Shown: one piece after another, positions 1-11,821 of the stretch | Position numbering within the stretch: the first letter of the stretch is position 1 | How the letters are laid out: each line of letters opens with the position of its first letter | Assembly (NCBI GenBank): GCA_020740775.1 | Contig: JAHEWK010000008.1 | Coordinates: forward strand, 2,542,001-2,606,000 | Direction: 5' to 3' | DNA: 64,000 nucleotides | From: Ilyonectria destructans | Lineage: Eukaryota; Ascomycota; Sordariomycetes; Hypocreales; Nectriaceae | Translations under genes and position numbers: made by a program | Notes under the pieces: model-generated | Seen by the model: the letters and a program-made list of their open reading frames with translations, nothing else | What the model was told of the DNA's origin: nothing | Database searches by the model: none

Positions 1-221
1 CGGTCATTTTGAGCGGGTTCCAAATTGTCGCCACGGTAGAGCAGGAAGATGTTCGGGCAACAGAGACGGCGCTGTGGATCAGCGTCATAGCCATCGTGGG
101 CTGCTCCAGCTTGCTCTTCTCGATGTGGTCGCTTCTAGTGTTCAAGATTGTAAAGGAGTGGAGATTTGCGCTTCTAGATCGACGTCGACTGGGGAAGGAG
201 AGGCAGGGCGTGTCCGTGTAA
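1..221 (+). CDS. 3' end of a membrane protein gene (partial)
   Basis: An open frame enters from the left edge and ends at TAA 219-221. The visible tail of about 73 residues has one strongly hydrophobic stretch (about 23 residues, SVIAIVG... to ...LLVFKIV), followed by a basic, arginine-rich cytoplasmic-looking end (RRRLGKERQ). That is the pattern of a last transmembrane helix with a positive C-terminal tail. The start and the rest of the protein lie outside the window, so no family can be named. It could also be a chance open frame, but hydrophobic segment plus basic tail argues against this. Confidence 0.4.
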   Translation, partial: VILSGFQIVATVEQEDVRATETALWISVIAIVGCSSLLFSMWSLLVFKIVKEWRFALLDRRRLGKERQGVSV

Positions 222-871
222 GTTGGAAGCAGCCAGCAGCTCTCGGTCTGCGGTATGGGGAATTAGAACGGACGATGGTATGCGGAGGACGCGAATGATC
301 GAAGTTTTGGATTGTTGGATAGATAGGTGGTTCTTCACTTCGTCTGGGTCTAGGACTTCGTCCCCGACCAGCTTTTTCACTCTTACACCCAGTTTAGTTC
401 AAATCTGTCTCAGGCCAGATCTTCCTGAATCACGCGCGCTCGCCATTCTTATAGCTTGTTGATTGGGCTGGATGATGGTATGCTGGCCTCTTTCTCAAGT
501 TAACACAACACACTCTCGATTTAACATGTCACCTGCCAATGATTTGTCCATACAGCAATTGCTCACATTCCCCCATGCCTTACGATTTAGGCCTGAACTA
601 AGATTTCAGGTAGTCCCTGTGTAGCACTTCTGCTATTCCTACGATTCAGTCGAGAACCACCTCAAGTTCTCAATGCCTTTTTGCAATGAGCTCCGGTGGG
701 CGATGGTTACTTTCTTGTCAAGGCAATCAATATACAGTTCATAGATACAAGAGATACGGGAATAGAATAAATAAAGGAGATACTCATATTTTAGCTACGT
801 TAGATACAGTGGTAGACTAGAAGACCCGCCCGTGAACGCGTTTGGTAGTCCCAGTTGCCTACCAAATATTC
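222..871. other. intergenic, no gene seen
   Basis: Short overlapping frames only, with no domain signature. It holds the 3' flanks of both neighbours, which converge here. Confidence 0.5.
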
Positions 872-2119
872 CTATCTCACATAGGGGTTATCCATCAGTT
901 CACGTAGCTTCTCGCAGTCCTTGATATGATCCAAAAAACCAGCCTTTGATCGTGCTCTTTCTGACATCTTCAAAAAATATCTACGCTGATCGTAGCCCTC
1001 AGGTACAAATGCCGATAGAGGATTGGGGGGATGACCGAACCAAGGGTTTCTGCTCGCAACCTTGCAAGCCTGGCACCATATACCATTCTCAACGGCTCCA
1101 TCGGGTCCAAGTGAGGGGAAGTGGAAATATTTTTGCCCATGCCGTTCTTTGGAAGGCTGCTCCAATGGTTTTGGTGATCGAATAGGGTCTTCATTTGTAG
1201 AGTGATTGGATAAAGGGGCTCGCATGTACGGAGTCCAGTATGGGTCCCGGTGAAAAATGGGCTTTAGCTCACCCCATTCTTCGACGTAAAGTTCCTTCAC
1301 CATTCTTGCACTGGCAAAAGGAATAAGGCGAGCGGAAAGGGTTAGCATGTTCATAGACGGTAAAGTGTTGAAATCCTCCTTCACTACGCCAAAGAAGTGC
1401 AGTGCATCTTCAAAACAGATTAAGGCTAGGGACGGGTTTTCTTCCAAACAAAGGAAGCAACATCTTTCGGCAGTTATAATAAAAATAAAAGCCCCATATT
1501 CTGTGCAATAAGCGCATTGCTGAGAGTGAAGTGTTGCGCTCAGTTGACGAATTGAGTGGAGGCCTATGGCGCCTCTCGCCTTGAGCCCCCCTAAAGGTTT
1601 TGATGCATGTTGAACCAGTTCTTTGTACTCGGGTACATTCGTGACAGCCTTTCTGGTCAATTTAGACGCGCAAGAGAATCGAAAGGCGGACTCTATATCA
1701 AGCATATTGATGACTGTATGTACAGCCTTGGTAGGGAGTACAAAAGTAGGTGAAAAGGTAATGCTTTTCTGACACCCCAAATACTTCAGCAGGCGGTCCA
1801 GCCAATTGATCAGGTTTTGAGGATGAAGCTTATCGAAAAAGAATCTGGAGAATCCGTAATGAATGCCAACAGAGGTATAGTGTTGAGAATTTGAACGACG
1901 CCGCATGCTAATAAACTCGTCAAGTAGATCATGTCGATATGAGCCGCGTTCAGAGTGAGATTGGCTCGAATATACGGGTGGAACCCGGGGGTATTCAATA
2001 CCCCAACGAAATTTGCTTTCATCCTCGGGTGTTCCGGGCGGCCCGTTCTCGCCGCAGAAAAATCGACGAGAGCGTCGATCAATGAGGTCCTGTTCGGGAT
2101 CCGGATTGTTAAACAACAT
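872..2119 (-). CDS. F-box-like protein with a Cys-rich segment
   Basis: A single-exon gene of 415 residues from ATG 2119. The same frame stays open upstream to 2374, but that stretch is low-complexity (repeated FTVPLTISFTIP-like residues from a purine-rich repeat), so 2119, followed by an acidic hydrophilic start, is preferred. Near residue 130 a segment beginning LPTKAVHTVINML and continuing with a conserved-looking S/R-rich helix resembles a degenerate F-box, as in the large fungal F-box families. It is followed by CAYC and CCFLC clusters that could bind a metal. F-box proteins recruit substrates to SCF ubiquitin ligases; whether this one still binds Skp1 cannot be told. No introns or breaks are visible. 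Confidence 0.6.
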   Translation of the reverse strand: MLFNNPDPEQDLIDRRSRRFFCGENGPPGTPEDESKFRWGIEYPRVPPVYSSQSHSERGSYRHDLLDEFISMRRRSNSQHYTSVGIHYGFSRFFFDKLHPQNLINWLDRLLKYLGCQKSITFSPTFVLPTKAVHTVINMLDIESAFRFSCASKLTRKAVTNVPEYKELVQHASKPLGGLKARGAIGLHSIRQLSATLHSQQCAYCTEYGAFIFIITAERCCFLCLEENPSLALICFEDALHFFGVVKEDFNTLPSMNMLTLSARLIPFASARMVKELYVEEWGELKPIFHRDPYWTPYMRAPLSNHSTNEDPIRSPKPLEQPSKERHGQKYFHFPSLGPDGAVENGIWCQACKVASRNPWFGHPPNPLSAFVPEGYDQRRYFLKMSERARSKAGFLDHIKDCEKLRELMDNPYVR

Positions 2120-3129
2120 TGTGTGTAGTAAGGATAGATGCAAAAGTGTCCGTATTGTGTTATGAAAAGGTGAGTGGTTGAGAATGAAACCATGGAGAGA
2201 GATACGAGTATTTAAGCAAAAATGATGTAGCGTAGGATTATACCACCGTGCTAAGGGAAGAAATGCCGTGAAATCGCGAGAGACGAACAAAGGAATGATC
2301 AAAGGAATAGTGAAAGAAATCGTCAAAGGAACAGTGAAAGGAACTTCTATATGAGTATCCAAAGACAAAGCCAAAGGAGGATCAAGGCATCAAGTGATGG
2401 GTTCATTGAAATGTCCTTAGTGAGGGACGAACCTGTTTGCGACACTCTTGAAAGTAACAGGCCACTGCAGCGCCAGTCGTTGCACCGGCCTCCATGTCGG
2501 GCACTGCACACAGGAACACCCTGGCACCTAGGTGGTAGTAGCCTTTATGGCTATCCCGAAGAACATATGAACTTGTCTCCCTGAAAGAGAAATCGCACAG
2601 CACAGACGGAAAACGTCAGTGTCATGGCCGGCGTCGATGGACGCCTTGGTAGAATCATGACGTACCCCCATTTGTACTTGACATCAATTAATTATGTTGG
2701 AGCGTTGCAACCGTAGCCCTCCAACGCATCTCAACCCCACGGTATGGGGCTGGAGCGCCAGCGTTCCATGGTGAGCCAACCTGAAGTGCCAGGCCATGTA
2801 CGCAACTCTTCCTATTGAGGATCTAGGCGGCAGCCTGGATCACTGTGGCTTGGCGAATCACCAATGATTCGCGTGTGTCATCTTTGATCAGCTCCGGGGG
2901 AGGTCCGGCGGCCAAGACGTGGTACTCTAGAACACGAGCTGGTTAGTGTAAACGTGATCGCCAATCTAACTGCAGTATTTTGCTCTGATAGCTTATATGT
3001 TCTTTCTTTGAGTGCACTTACAGTCGTATTTAACTAAGTCTCGCTGTTATGTATGTATGTTACGCAAAAAGGTACGATACAACAATTATTGACAGTTAAC
3101 TCGTACAAGTAGTATCATATGCATAACAC
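2120..3129. other. intergenic, no gene seen
   Basis: Contains a purine-rich degenerate repeat at about 2290-2345 (alternating AAAGGAA and AGTGAAAG blocks), which makes the artificial reading-frame extension of the neighbouring gene. The rest shows no supportable coding frame. Confidence 0.5.
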
Positions 3130-4040
3130 CACTATGTGATACTGTAGACCTTTTGAAAATGTGAAGTCGTCTGGGTTTGCAGGAATAGGCTGTCCAAATT
3201 TGAAGGCTTCACCAATGGAAGATTAAGCTAGCGTAAACTTGGACATGATCTTGTCATTGATAGAATAGACAAGCTCAGCAGGGATGGGCAGAAGGGTTGT
3301 GTAGATGCCACCATCATCCCCGAACGCGCCGACGGAGATCTTCTTAGTAGGTTCCTTGGAAATGCTGTCCAAGGAATATTTAAGCCGACCTCCAGTGGCA
3401 CGCTTGATATCCTGCACGACCGTCGTAGAGTCGTAATCGAAGACAACATCAGCACCAAGGGCCTTGACATAGTCGAAACGCTTGGGGATACAGTAGTGAT
3501 GACTTCGAGACCAGATAGCTTAGCGAATTGAATGGCTAGGGCTCCGGTCGCAGTGCTGCCGCCATATATCAAGACGGGAAACTTCTCCTTCGCGGGTGCA
3601 TCGGGAGTGGGGAGTGGGGAGGCCGAGGCTTTGATACAAGGCCTGTCCAACGGTAGTGACGCTGACACCTACAGTGGCAGCCTCCTAGAAGTTAAGGCTG
3701 TCTGGGATGAGGAACTGCAAGTCGCCTTTCGCAATAATATACTCAGCAAAAGTGCCACCCTCGTGGTGCACAGCATTGGAGCCATGAGCGAACCAGCGAC
3801 CCGATTACCCTTTTTGAGTGTTTTAGTGACGCCGGAGCCGACTTCCTCCACCACACCGGCATAATCACAACCGACACGGGCGCCGGGCGATGCGAAGTAG
3901 TCGATGTGGAGAACATAGGTACGGTTGATGATGAAGGCTTTGATCTAGAGCATCATGTATTCGTCTTGAAGATTTGGAATGGATGCTTCGACAAGCTGGG
4001 TGTCGCCAGGAGATTGGATGGCGATGGCGTGGTTGGTCAT
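3130..4040 (-). pseudogene. decayed MDR-family enoyl/quinone reductase
   Basis: The three minus frames together give a recognisable medium-chain reductase: start MTNHAIAIQSPGD at 4040, GCDYAGVVEEVGSG, a GGTFAEYI-like segment, the Rossmann motif VLIYGGSTATGALAIQFAKL, GADVVFDYDS, and a C-terminal segment GEAFKFGQPIPANPDDF. Toxin-cluster-type and trans-enoyl reductases of fungi share this layout. It is broken by at least three in-frame stops (near 3950, 3690 and 3223) and at least two single-base frameshifts (near 3805 and 3490). All three stops can be derived from CAG or CAA by C-to-T change, as RIP would cause. The original substrate is unknown. Confidence 0.8.
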
Positions 4041-5434
4041 TTTATAAGTGTTGGGTGGAATGATGTTCAAAACTCGATGATGGACAAGATGTGTAAAACT
4101 CTATGATGAACAAACTGGAAGTGATGAGTTCAAGCTTATATGGAACCAAACAAACTTCCCTTTCACGCTGAGTTGCAAAGATGTTTTGCCAGGGCGGTAG
4201 GTCTGGGACGCTATCCACCTTACGTGTGCCGTATTGCACTGGCTCGTTCACTAATCAACCCCAGATCAGAAGACACTTCACATCTATGATTGCTAGCATT
4301 GTTGTTTCACGTTTAATGTCAGTGACAACTCTTTTCAAGCTTATGATACCATGACATGCTGGCGTTCTAATTCCCAGTCGCAGAAAATTGTTGTAGTGGC
4401 CGCACGAGCTATGTCGCGTGGATGGCGGGTTCGTCTGAACATAGATACATGACCAAATCGTTCCGAGCTCTGTTGGACAGTTTAAATAATAATTCCCGTC
4501 TCGGGGGCGCGGAATTAGTTTCAGTAGCTCAGACCCAACAGACTAACATGATTCTAATCGGCTGAGAGAGGAGAGGGTTGACAAACCCAAGCCGATATAG
4601 AGCACGGCTATACGCAAAGGCGTGCTCCAATCCTGAAGATGATTATTAAGAATACACCTAATGAAGAATTTTATAAGCTGGGTAATGGCATTTCTTACTG
4701 CCAATAGTCTTGGTGTTTATCCCTCATGCTCATTTATTGTACTTATTATGTCAGGCTTAATAATAAGATAGGTAACAGCTAAGAATATAGCCTGACTGTG
4801 CTACTAGGTACATTGGTTTTTCCGAAGTCTAGCTGCATGGACTTGTACCTGTGTGCGAATAGAAATACTCCAGTTTTTACAGTTCAACAAATCCATTCCC
4901 TTCCTCACCACTGCTCCCTGTGCAAGAACAGCGTAATCTCACCAAACCCTGGACTCGCGAATTTGCATCCCATCCGTCTCATGCCAATCAGCTTCGCTCG
5001 TCTAAACAAGAATCCTTGGGACACGGAAGAGGCAGTGGAGGCACGGCCAGAGACAAATCCCATGCTGCGAATTTGGCGGTGGTTCTGAAGGTAATCCACT
5101 GCTCATCGCCATAAAGATTGGCGCTCCTGGATGCTCGTTTAAAATGTTCAATGCCATGAATATCATCGTGTACAGCACCGAAAGCTCAAAACAGCCATTC
5201 AATTCAGTCCCGGATACCTTCTACATCATCATAGATAAAACTGCTGGTACTGTAAGATTGACGGCGAGGGAGTCTCAGTTGCGAAATGGGATGGATAGAT
5301 GTACTCAGTCGATCGCCGTGGCATATATCTCGATGACTGAAAAGGTCGTCTTAACTGAACAAACTTTGCTTGTCCAAATTTAAATTTCTTGGGCAAAGAA
5401 AACTTTGTGCATGACCTTGACGGCCACTTGCCTT
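4041..5434. other. intergenic, partly AT-rich
   Basis: About 4640-4800 is AT-rich. Small frames at 4800-5380 carry no recognisable motif on either strand. No RNA gene was seen. Confidence 0.45.
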
Positions 5435-5440
5435 TATAAA
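5435..5440 (+). promoter_or_regulatory. TATA box of secreted-protein gene
   Basis: TATAAA about 150 nt before ATG 5592, followed by a pyrimidine-rich and CA-rich leader typical of fungal transcription starts. Confidence 0.5.
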
Positions 5441-5591
5441 GTCACGGACCGACCTGCTTCTAGACTTTCTCTGGACTTTCTCCCATTCATGCAAATAAGT
5501 CACCAGCAATAACTATTCAACTGCAACCCTTTTCCTTCACATCAATTTACAAACTATACCTCACCACAACAGACCTCAATACTACCTCGAC

Positions 5592-6149
5592 ATGAAGGCC
5601 TCAATCATCTTCACGGCCATTGCGGCCACCGCCCCCGGATCGGTTCTTGCCATCCCCATTCTTCAGCCAAACAGCGTCTTGGCACAGCCGCCTTACATGC
5701 CTGGCGGCGCTCGGAAGAACCACGGCTCAGACCGACCTGCCGACTTCAATCTGGGTCACAGAGTTGAGGCTGAACCAGAAAAAGACCATGGTGTGAAGGT
5801 CGACATCACCGTGATCTGTGAGTCGCCGAATAAGTGCAAAGAAACGGGACCAAAGAAGACTGGCACGGAAACCTCGGACACCCATTTTCCCTTCTGGCGG
5901 TATGCGCTTAATCGCTGGGCTCGGGACGCTGGCGAGGGCAGCAAGAAGGATGAGCCCCACGTACCCAACCCGAAGAGTAGAGAATGGGGCACAAAGTGCG
6001 ATAAAAAGCTCCCATCGTACTTTAAAAAGTTGGAAAGCAATGATGGAAACGAAAACGAGGATGACGTCCAAGTCTCTTCTGAGAGCAACACCGGACGGAT
6101 CGGCAAACAAGAAGAGCACTTTGGGCCCCTTGTTATCATGCATGGTTGA
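5592..6149 (+). CDS. small secreted protein, unknown function
   Basis: A single-exon frame of 185 residues. Residues 1-20 form a signal peptide (MKASIIFTAIAATAPGSVLA) with an A-x-A-like cleavage end before IPI. The mature part is hydrophilic, rich in Lys, Glu, Asp, Asn and Ser, has only three cysteines and no transmembrane segment. Start choice is supported by the TATA box at 5435 and a purine at -3. No family was recognised. Secretion and small size make it a candidate effector or wall-associated protein, but this is inference from class only. Long frames on the opposite strand are shadows. Confidence 0.6.
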   Translation: MKASIIFTAIAATAPGSVLAIPILQPNSVLAQPPYMPGGARKNHGSDRPADFNLGHRVEAEPEKDHGVKVDITVICESPNKCKETGPKKTGTETSDTHFPFWRYALNRWARDAGEGSKKDEPHVPNPKSREWGTKCDKKLPSYFKKLESNDGNENEDDVQVSSESNTGRIGKQEEHFGPLVIMHG

Positions 6150-6694
6150 GGATTGATGGTTTTATGGTGTACAGCAAGGATGCCTTGGCAAGTTGGGGAT
6201 TTGGGGACGCTATCAGGCATGCATTGGAATTCGACAACTGGGCACATCAAGGATGTGCCGGGACTCAATCCGTAAACTCTACAGCCAATAATTCCAATTT
6301 GGATGTTTTATTTGGACTTTGCGTGTGTTAGGTTTCTACATCGCAGCTGGTAAATCTTTTATTTTTCTGCGCCGCGAGGACATTGAGGTGTGCGGTATGG
6401 TGAGGGACATGTTGTGGGTCGGCGAGCAAGTGAGGATTGAAAGAGAAGAAGGTTAAATTTATCATGGATTGTTGAAAACCCATTCCGATCATTTTCCCAA
6501 TACAGACCTGACCTGGTCTCTGAAACCGAGCTGTTATTGTCGGTGGATGGTGTAAGTGAGCCGGAGGGTGTCACGTGGGTCTAAGTCACCGACCTAGCTT
6601 ACTCCGCGCCTTATCAGCCCCATCAATTGTCCGCAGCCTCCGCATCAACATCCAAACCTCCGCTTGTTTGGTGACGGCCACTTCAACATGCACC
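6150..6694. other. intergenic / regulator leader
   Basis: Convergence-free spacer holding the end of the secreted-protein transcript and the 5' region of the Zn2Cys6 gene. An in-frame upstream TTG/ATG extension exists from 6575, but the conserved protein begins at 6695. Confidence 0.4.
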
Positions 6695-8379
6695 ATGTCG
6701 AGGGCAAGCGGCTCCCGGAGTCGGGGCGGCTGCTCAAGTTGTCGCCGCCGGAAACGACGATGTGATGAGGAGAAGCCCGTGTGCCAGAGCTGCCGCAGGT
6801 TAAGGTCCGATTGCGTGTACCCGACCCTCGGATCCGCGTCAAACCCTCTGAAGTTCGTTGTGGCCACATCACCAGCCCACTATATCATCCCCGTCAAAGA
6901 TCAGACTCGCAAACTAAGATTTCTGCACCTCTCGTCCCACGAGCTGGGCACCCTCTGTCCTAGATTTGCGGATACCGCGGTTCCGGAAAAAGGACCTGGC
7001 GAACCCGGCCACGTGGAAGAGGACCCTGATGTTGTTCACACACTCCCAGATGGACCGCAATGGGACGGCCAGATCCAATTGAGCCATCAGATGCCTCGCC
7101 ACATGACGCAGTTTAACTTCAACGAGGGGCGAGAACCCCTCTGGACTGTCGAGACCGCCCTCATGCAGTATTGTGAGTGAAGCTACCTCATCACCCGAAC
7201 CCCTTGAGTCCGCTCCTCTGACCACCCCTAGATGCCGAAGTTGTCAGCAGTAGCAAAGTCTATGTGCAGACTGGTCGGAATTCGTTCCGCACCTCGGTCA
7301 TGCCACGGGTGTTGTTTCACCAAGGTCCTTTGCTCTTCACCGTACTCGCCATGAGTGCTGCCGAATGGGCACAGCATTTTACTGGAGATGGAAGAGATTA
7401 TCGCGCACTGTCAGCCCGTTACAAGGTGCAAGCACTACATGAACTGCAGTTTTGCCTGCCAGACTCTGGAAATTCTGAGGAGAACCTTTTGACTTGTGTG
7501 CTCTTGGCCTCGTTGGAAATTGCCGAAGGGTCACGCCCGACCTGGCTTAGACACCTGCAGGGGGCGCTTGCTCTTCTCGACAATTTTTCCACATCGATTG
7601 ACCCAGCTGTGGCAAAATTCGTCCTACAGTATTTCCGCTTCAGGTACATCCTATTGGAAACAACGCAGCCAAAGAAGCTCGGTCTAGCGACGAGCTCTAA
7701 CCCACATGCCGTGTCCTATCACCATGCAATGAACCGTATTGCAGAGGCAGAATATGCTCTGCCACTTATTCACGGCTCAGAAAGCCTGGTAGATGAACAC
7801 ATCGGCTGTTCTATGGAATTGGTTGACATTATCAACCAGACATCGGCATTATCTTTGGCAATCGATCCATACAACGGCCAAGATATGTTACTCGACCAGC
7901 AACATACGGAATGCGAACGCCTGGAGCACAGAATCTTGCAGCTGTCTCCGGAGATTGTCGACATGAGCAACGACTACCTACTAAAAAGTGCAGAGTCATT
8001 CCGGGTTGCTGCTCAAATCTATCTCCGACTCACATGTCTCGATGCTTCAATAACCCAACCATCGATTGTAGAGCCACACAAACAGCTTCTGTCCTGCCTC
8101 TCTGGTATTATCGTCGAGGGCGAATCTCGTCGGTCATTCCCCATGTGGCCCCTCTTCATCGCCGGGTGTACTTGTTTTTCAGACGAACAGCGTAAGACGG
8201 TGCTTGGTCTTTTCTCCATTCTAGACAGCAAATGGCCGATAAGCAATATTTCAGCCGTGTGGAAGGCAGTTCGGACCGTGTGGCACACTCGGGATCTCGC
8301 TGTATCACCTGCATTGTGCAAAGAGCAGGACTGGCAGGACGTCATTCACAGATTTGGATGGAAACTGTCGCTGTCATAA
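6695..8379 (+). CDS. Zn2Cys6 transcription factor
   Basis: Two exons, 6695-7172 and 7232-8379, joined by a 59-nt intron (donor GTGAGT, acceptor CCTAG) give 541 residues. The DNA-binding cluster is at the N-terminus: cysteines 13, 16, 23, 30, 33 and 40 in a CX2CX6CX6CX2CX6C pattern, with a basic RRRKRR loop. The remainder resembles the fungal-specific transcription-factor domain 2 (helical, no membrane segments) and has a family-like ending in FGWKLSLS. It would act in the nucleus on CGG-type half-sites. The adjacent fructosyl-amine-oxidase-like gene, a possible target by position, is dead. No break is visible in this gene. Confidence 0.85.
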
Positions 8380-8418
8380 ATATGCCTCTATGTTAGTTAC
8401 ATGTTGCAATTCTGCCCG

Positions 8419-9660
8419 TTAATCTACAATCGAGCTCTCAGAACCGTGTTGCTCCGCTTCAAGCTCTGAGAGTTCCTTCGTTGTGCCAACTCTACGACTT
8501 ACAGCGTCGCCCCAGTTGGAACTCTGTTTCTCAGGGCTCTTCCACTGCCAGCGCTGTAGTTCTTGCTTCCCATTTTTGCCAGATCCAGAACCCATCTTCT
8601 AAATACCGGCATCGTTTTGAATGCATGATCCGATTCATCTAGCAAAACAACCAGGCTATTCTGGGGTGCCGGGCACGTAATCGATGCAATATTCCTAGTC
8701 CCATGTGTCGACACATCTTGCGATCGACAAATAGGCGATCGGCCATCCAGGACAACATCTCGCGGAGCAACCTTCATAGCTTCTGCTCGTCCTCTAACGG
8801 GATGAAGTCGTGCATCGGGCCTTCAGAGGGGGTGGTCAGTGGAAGCGAGGTGCCACTGCGCATGTTTGTATAACCAGAGCTGAGATGACATAGCTTAAAT
8901 AGACGTGTGGCGGGATCCGGCTCGAAATAATAACCCAAGTCTCGGACGTTTGTGACAGGTAAGCTGCGCAGGATGTTACACTCTTCCTCGGTGACTACAC
9001 ATGAGCGACGGACCAGCACCGGGCCACAGCAAACTTGTCCAGAACCGGGACGAGGGACGATCCAAAGGCGCCAAGAGCGCATATTTTTATGGAAGCCGAG
9101 TGCTCGGCCTCATCTGCCGTTGTGATGCCGCTGCAGCGACGGGACTGGTCGTAACGGAGGGAAACGACTTTGCCTAACTTGTCGCCAAGCAAAGTCGGAT
9201 TCCCCGAGAGACACAGTACAAGTAAACTGCTCGCAGAGTGTTGTCAGAATGCGTGTATCCACCCGCGCGATTGAAGTAGCCCTTGAAGCCATGGAGTGGA
9301 CCAGAGAATTGCCACACATAACCCTTGAAGTCTTTGTGCTCAAAGACTTGATCCCGAATTTTAGACTTGAGTGCTTTGATACGTTTGCCAATACCTTTTC
9401 AAGATCATTGACTGCCTTCTGAGGTGCCTTGCCAGATGTGGCGACAATGTAATCCGTCCGATGGTAGTAAGGACCGAAGAGAGGGGTCTTATATCCTTCC
9501 ACTGCTTATCGTATAGAGTCTCGTTAGAAACCGGAATTATGCATCGACGATAGTTTTAGGAACTTACCAAGACCGGATCAGTGCAAAAGCTGTCCTCGTA
9601 CTCTGCTACCGAGAATCACAATTGAGGCGGCCTTGTCTATGATAGGTAGAACTTGGAATG
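8419..9660 (-). pseudogene. decayed fructosyl-amine/saccharopine oxidase-like FAD enzyme
   Basis: Reading all minus frames gives pieces in the right order of a DAO-superfamily oxidase: a degenerate IVILG near 9630 (dinucleotide-binding start), LFGPYYHRTDYIVATSGKAP, VVSLRYDQS, a CALGAFGSSLVP piece, VRDLGYYFEPDPATRLFKLC, GYTNMRSGTSLPL, a D-S-D-HAFK-MPVF-RWVLDL segment that normally carries late FAD contacts, and a C-terminus ending at TAA 8419-8421. The pieces change frame at several points (around 9110, 9000, 8775 and 8500), so no functional product is possible. Intact relatives oxidise glycated amino acids or saccharopine and release H2O2. Confidence 0.8.
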
Positions 9661-11150
9661 GTGAGGAGAGGTTTGAAGATATGGAGAAGTGATCTCCATC
9701 TCACGAATGCTTTTATGGACCACCCACTGCTGGTTCCACGCCGGATAGGCTACCTACATTCATCCTCATCGTTCGCTGGGTGGAGAGTTGATAGGAGAAC
9801 AAGGGGCACATGCCAAGCGGATGCCGAATAACGGAGGCTGGAAGTCGGTAGGTCAGCGTAGGAAAGCTAATGACACTAATACCAATGCATTTTACTTTGC
9901 ATCTTCCTTCTATACATTGTAATCAAATAGCATTCTATTACGCAATAATCTCGTAACAATTATATTTGACAGATATCAGAGTCTGATTTACGGTTATAGC
10001 CAGCAGGCCGAAGGCACTGCAAGTCCCTTCAAGCATTTATACAAAACGTTGATCCCTTCTATTACAGAGGACGACTGGTTTCAAGACAACTAAAAGAAAA
10101 TTTACCGCAGGATTAAACTTCTATTAGAACACAATCTAACTTCTTAAAGTGTCTTTCTGTCTCTACCAAGTAAGCGAAAGGGGCATTAAAATACGAGCCT
10201 GGAAGAGGGATTGTAACTTACTCGTCACGACACAACTGTTACGTCAGACCGCCTGGCCTGGCGTTAGTCCGGTGACATTACGAAAGTTTATCCACGAGGG
10301 TCGTATGGAATTATTACCTCGTATTAACAAGCCTTCGATGGTTCGCAAACCAGGTCGCGCGGGGTCAAGCGGGTAGAGCTCCATCCAGTCCTTCATTTGT
10401 TGGTATTCTCAGTGGCTGATAATCGCAGCACGGATGAGTTGTCTTCCGTTGATTACACTTGGCGCTAAAGAACCAACGGTAGGATTCCACGTCAACTCAG
10501 CGTCGCGTGGCTGGCGGTAAATGGTCCAAACATCACAGGAATACTACCGCATATGGAATCCTTCTGAGGACACCCCTTCAGCTAATGTCATTCAAGCTAT
10601 GGAGGCCGTTATAAATAGATGTGGCGCTCGCGAAAACAGGGGTCCCTTACAAGGGTTTACTAATTTAATGCTTTCAGCCCAATAGAATGCGTCCATCAGC
10701 AGCCACGGCTGTCAAGAAAAGCTTGATTTAACTGCTGAAGTTGAGAGCTAATAGCACAAGCACTGCTTCGTTGTCGAGGATACCGGTTCCTAAGTGCCGA
10801 GTCGCCGAGTCGTGGCTGTGCAACCTCGTCATCTTGAGGTCAGAGTCGCATGCCACATGCTTCGGATCAAAAGCTCTCCGCGCCAGGTTGGAATTACTGT
10901 GTATCACTGAGCTGTAAGCGCAGCATCTCACGATGCGCCAGGACGGAAGCGTTCATTTGAAGACTGTCGAAACTTACTAGTCGAACTTTTTATATAACGG
11001 GCTTCAAAATGCTAAGACATGCCTTCCCTCTCACCAGCATCAACCGTATAGTCACCAACGTTTACTGCTACCTACCACTCACACAAGGATACAATAATCC
11101 AATTGCACCATCTCCACCAACCTCACTCGCTAAGATAATCCCTCGCCAAG
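9661..11150. other. gene-free stretch with promoter of next gene
   Basis: AT-rich from 9880 to 10140. Nothing coding could be supported between 10150 and 10950. A TATATAA at 10991-10997, 154 nt before ATG 11151, is the likely TATA box of the next gene. Confidence 0.45.
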
Positions 11151-11744
11151 ATGCACTTCACAGCTCTCACCCTGCTCCTCGCCTCCACCGCCCTGGCGAG
11201 TCCCGCCAACCAGCACGGCCACGATAACAACCCAAATCCCGACATCTTCCCAGACTTTGACCGCTACTCCGACTGGGCGATTTGCAAGGGCGAAATCACC
11301 AAGGACCGATTCCCGAACCTGCAGGCCCCCAATGATGAAGGCGGCTGCGTCCGTTACTACCAGGGCATCGACATGACAGGCGTCGTCACCGAGCTACACT
11401 TCTTCTTCAACGATGGCTTCAAGACCGCCTGTGACTGCGCCGCAGCATGCCTGAATCGGCCGACCATTTGCACGAACTGGGTGTGGAAGCACGTTTTTAA
11501 TAAAAAGAAGGACAGTGGCAAGAGGTCGTGCACTCTGTACAGCAGTCCCAATCTGCCGAGCGGCGTGACGCTTGATTACAATCTGGCAAAGAGCACGGGC
11601 TTTCGGCCGTTTGATCCTATGAATAACCCACAGGCGGGAGCCCCGGCGCCATTGACTTTCTTGGACGCAGCAAATAAGCACCCAGATAAGTTTGGAGTGT
11701 CAGGCTTTGCAGTGCAGGATCAGAATGGAAGACAGTTCTGCTAG
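11151..11744 (+). CDS. secreted cysteine-rich protein, PAN/apple-like
   Basis: A single-exon frame of 197 residues with a clear signal peptide (residues 1-16, MHFTALTLLLASTALA, cleavage before SPAN). The mature protein has eight cysteines: two near residues 45 and 65, a CDCAAACLNRPTIC cluster near residue 100, one in RSCTLY and one as the very last residue. The spacing C-x3-C-x6-C, followed by an aromatic-rich strand and then CTLY, recalls PAN/apple-type disulphide domains found in secreted fungal proteins. Even cysteine number and secretion suggest a folded apoplastic protein, possibly effector-like. Function unknown. Confidence 0.7.
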   Translation: MHFTALTLLLASTALASPANQHGHDNNPNPDIFPDFDRYSDWAICKGEITKDRFPNLQAPNDEGGCVRYYQGIDMTGVVTELHFFFNDGFKTACDCAAACLNRPTICTNWVWKHVFNKKKDSGKRSCTLYSSPNLPSGVTLDYNLAKSTGFRPFDPMNNPQAGAPAPLTFLDAANKHPDKFGVSGFAVQDQNGRQFC

Positions 11745-11821
11745 GAGGTGGATTAGTGGGATAATGTTGAGTGTCTCTTGGGCTTGAATAGGCAGGTCAG
11801 ATTGATACGAATCATGATTAT

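Noticed and set aside
872..2374. Full 500-residue frame as the F-box gene
   Set aside because: The first 85 residues come from a low-complexity purine repeat; the start at 2119 is more likely.
5727..6268. Long antisense frames over the secreted-protein gene
   Set aside because: Shadows: no signal or domain, whereas the plus frame has a signal peptide and TATA box.
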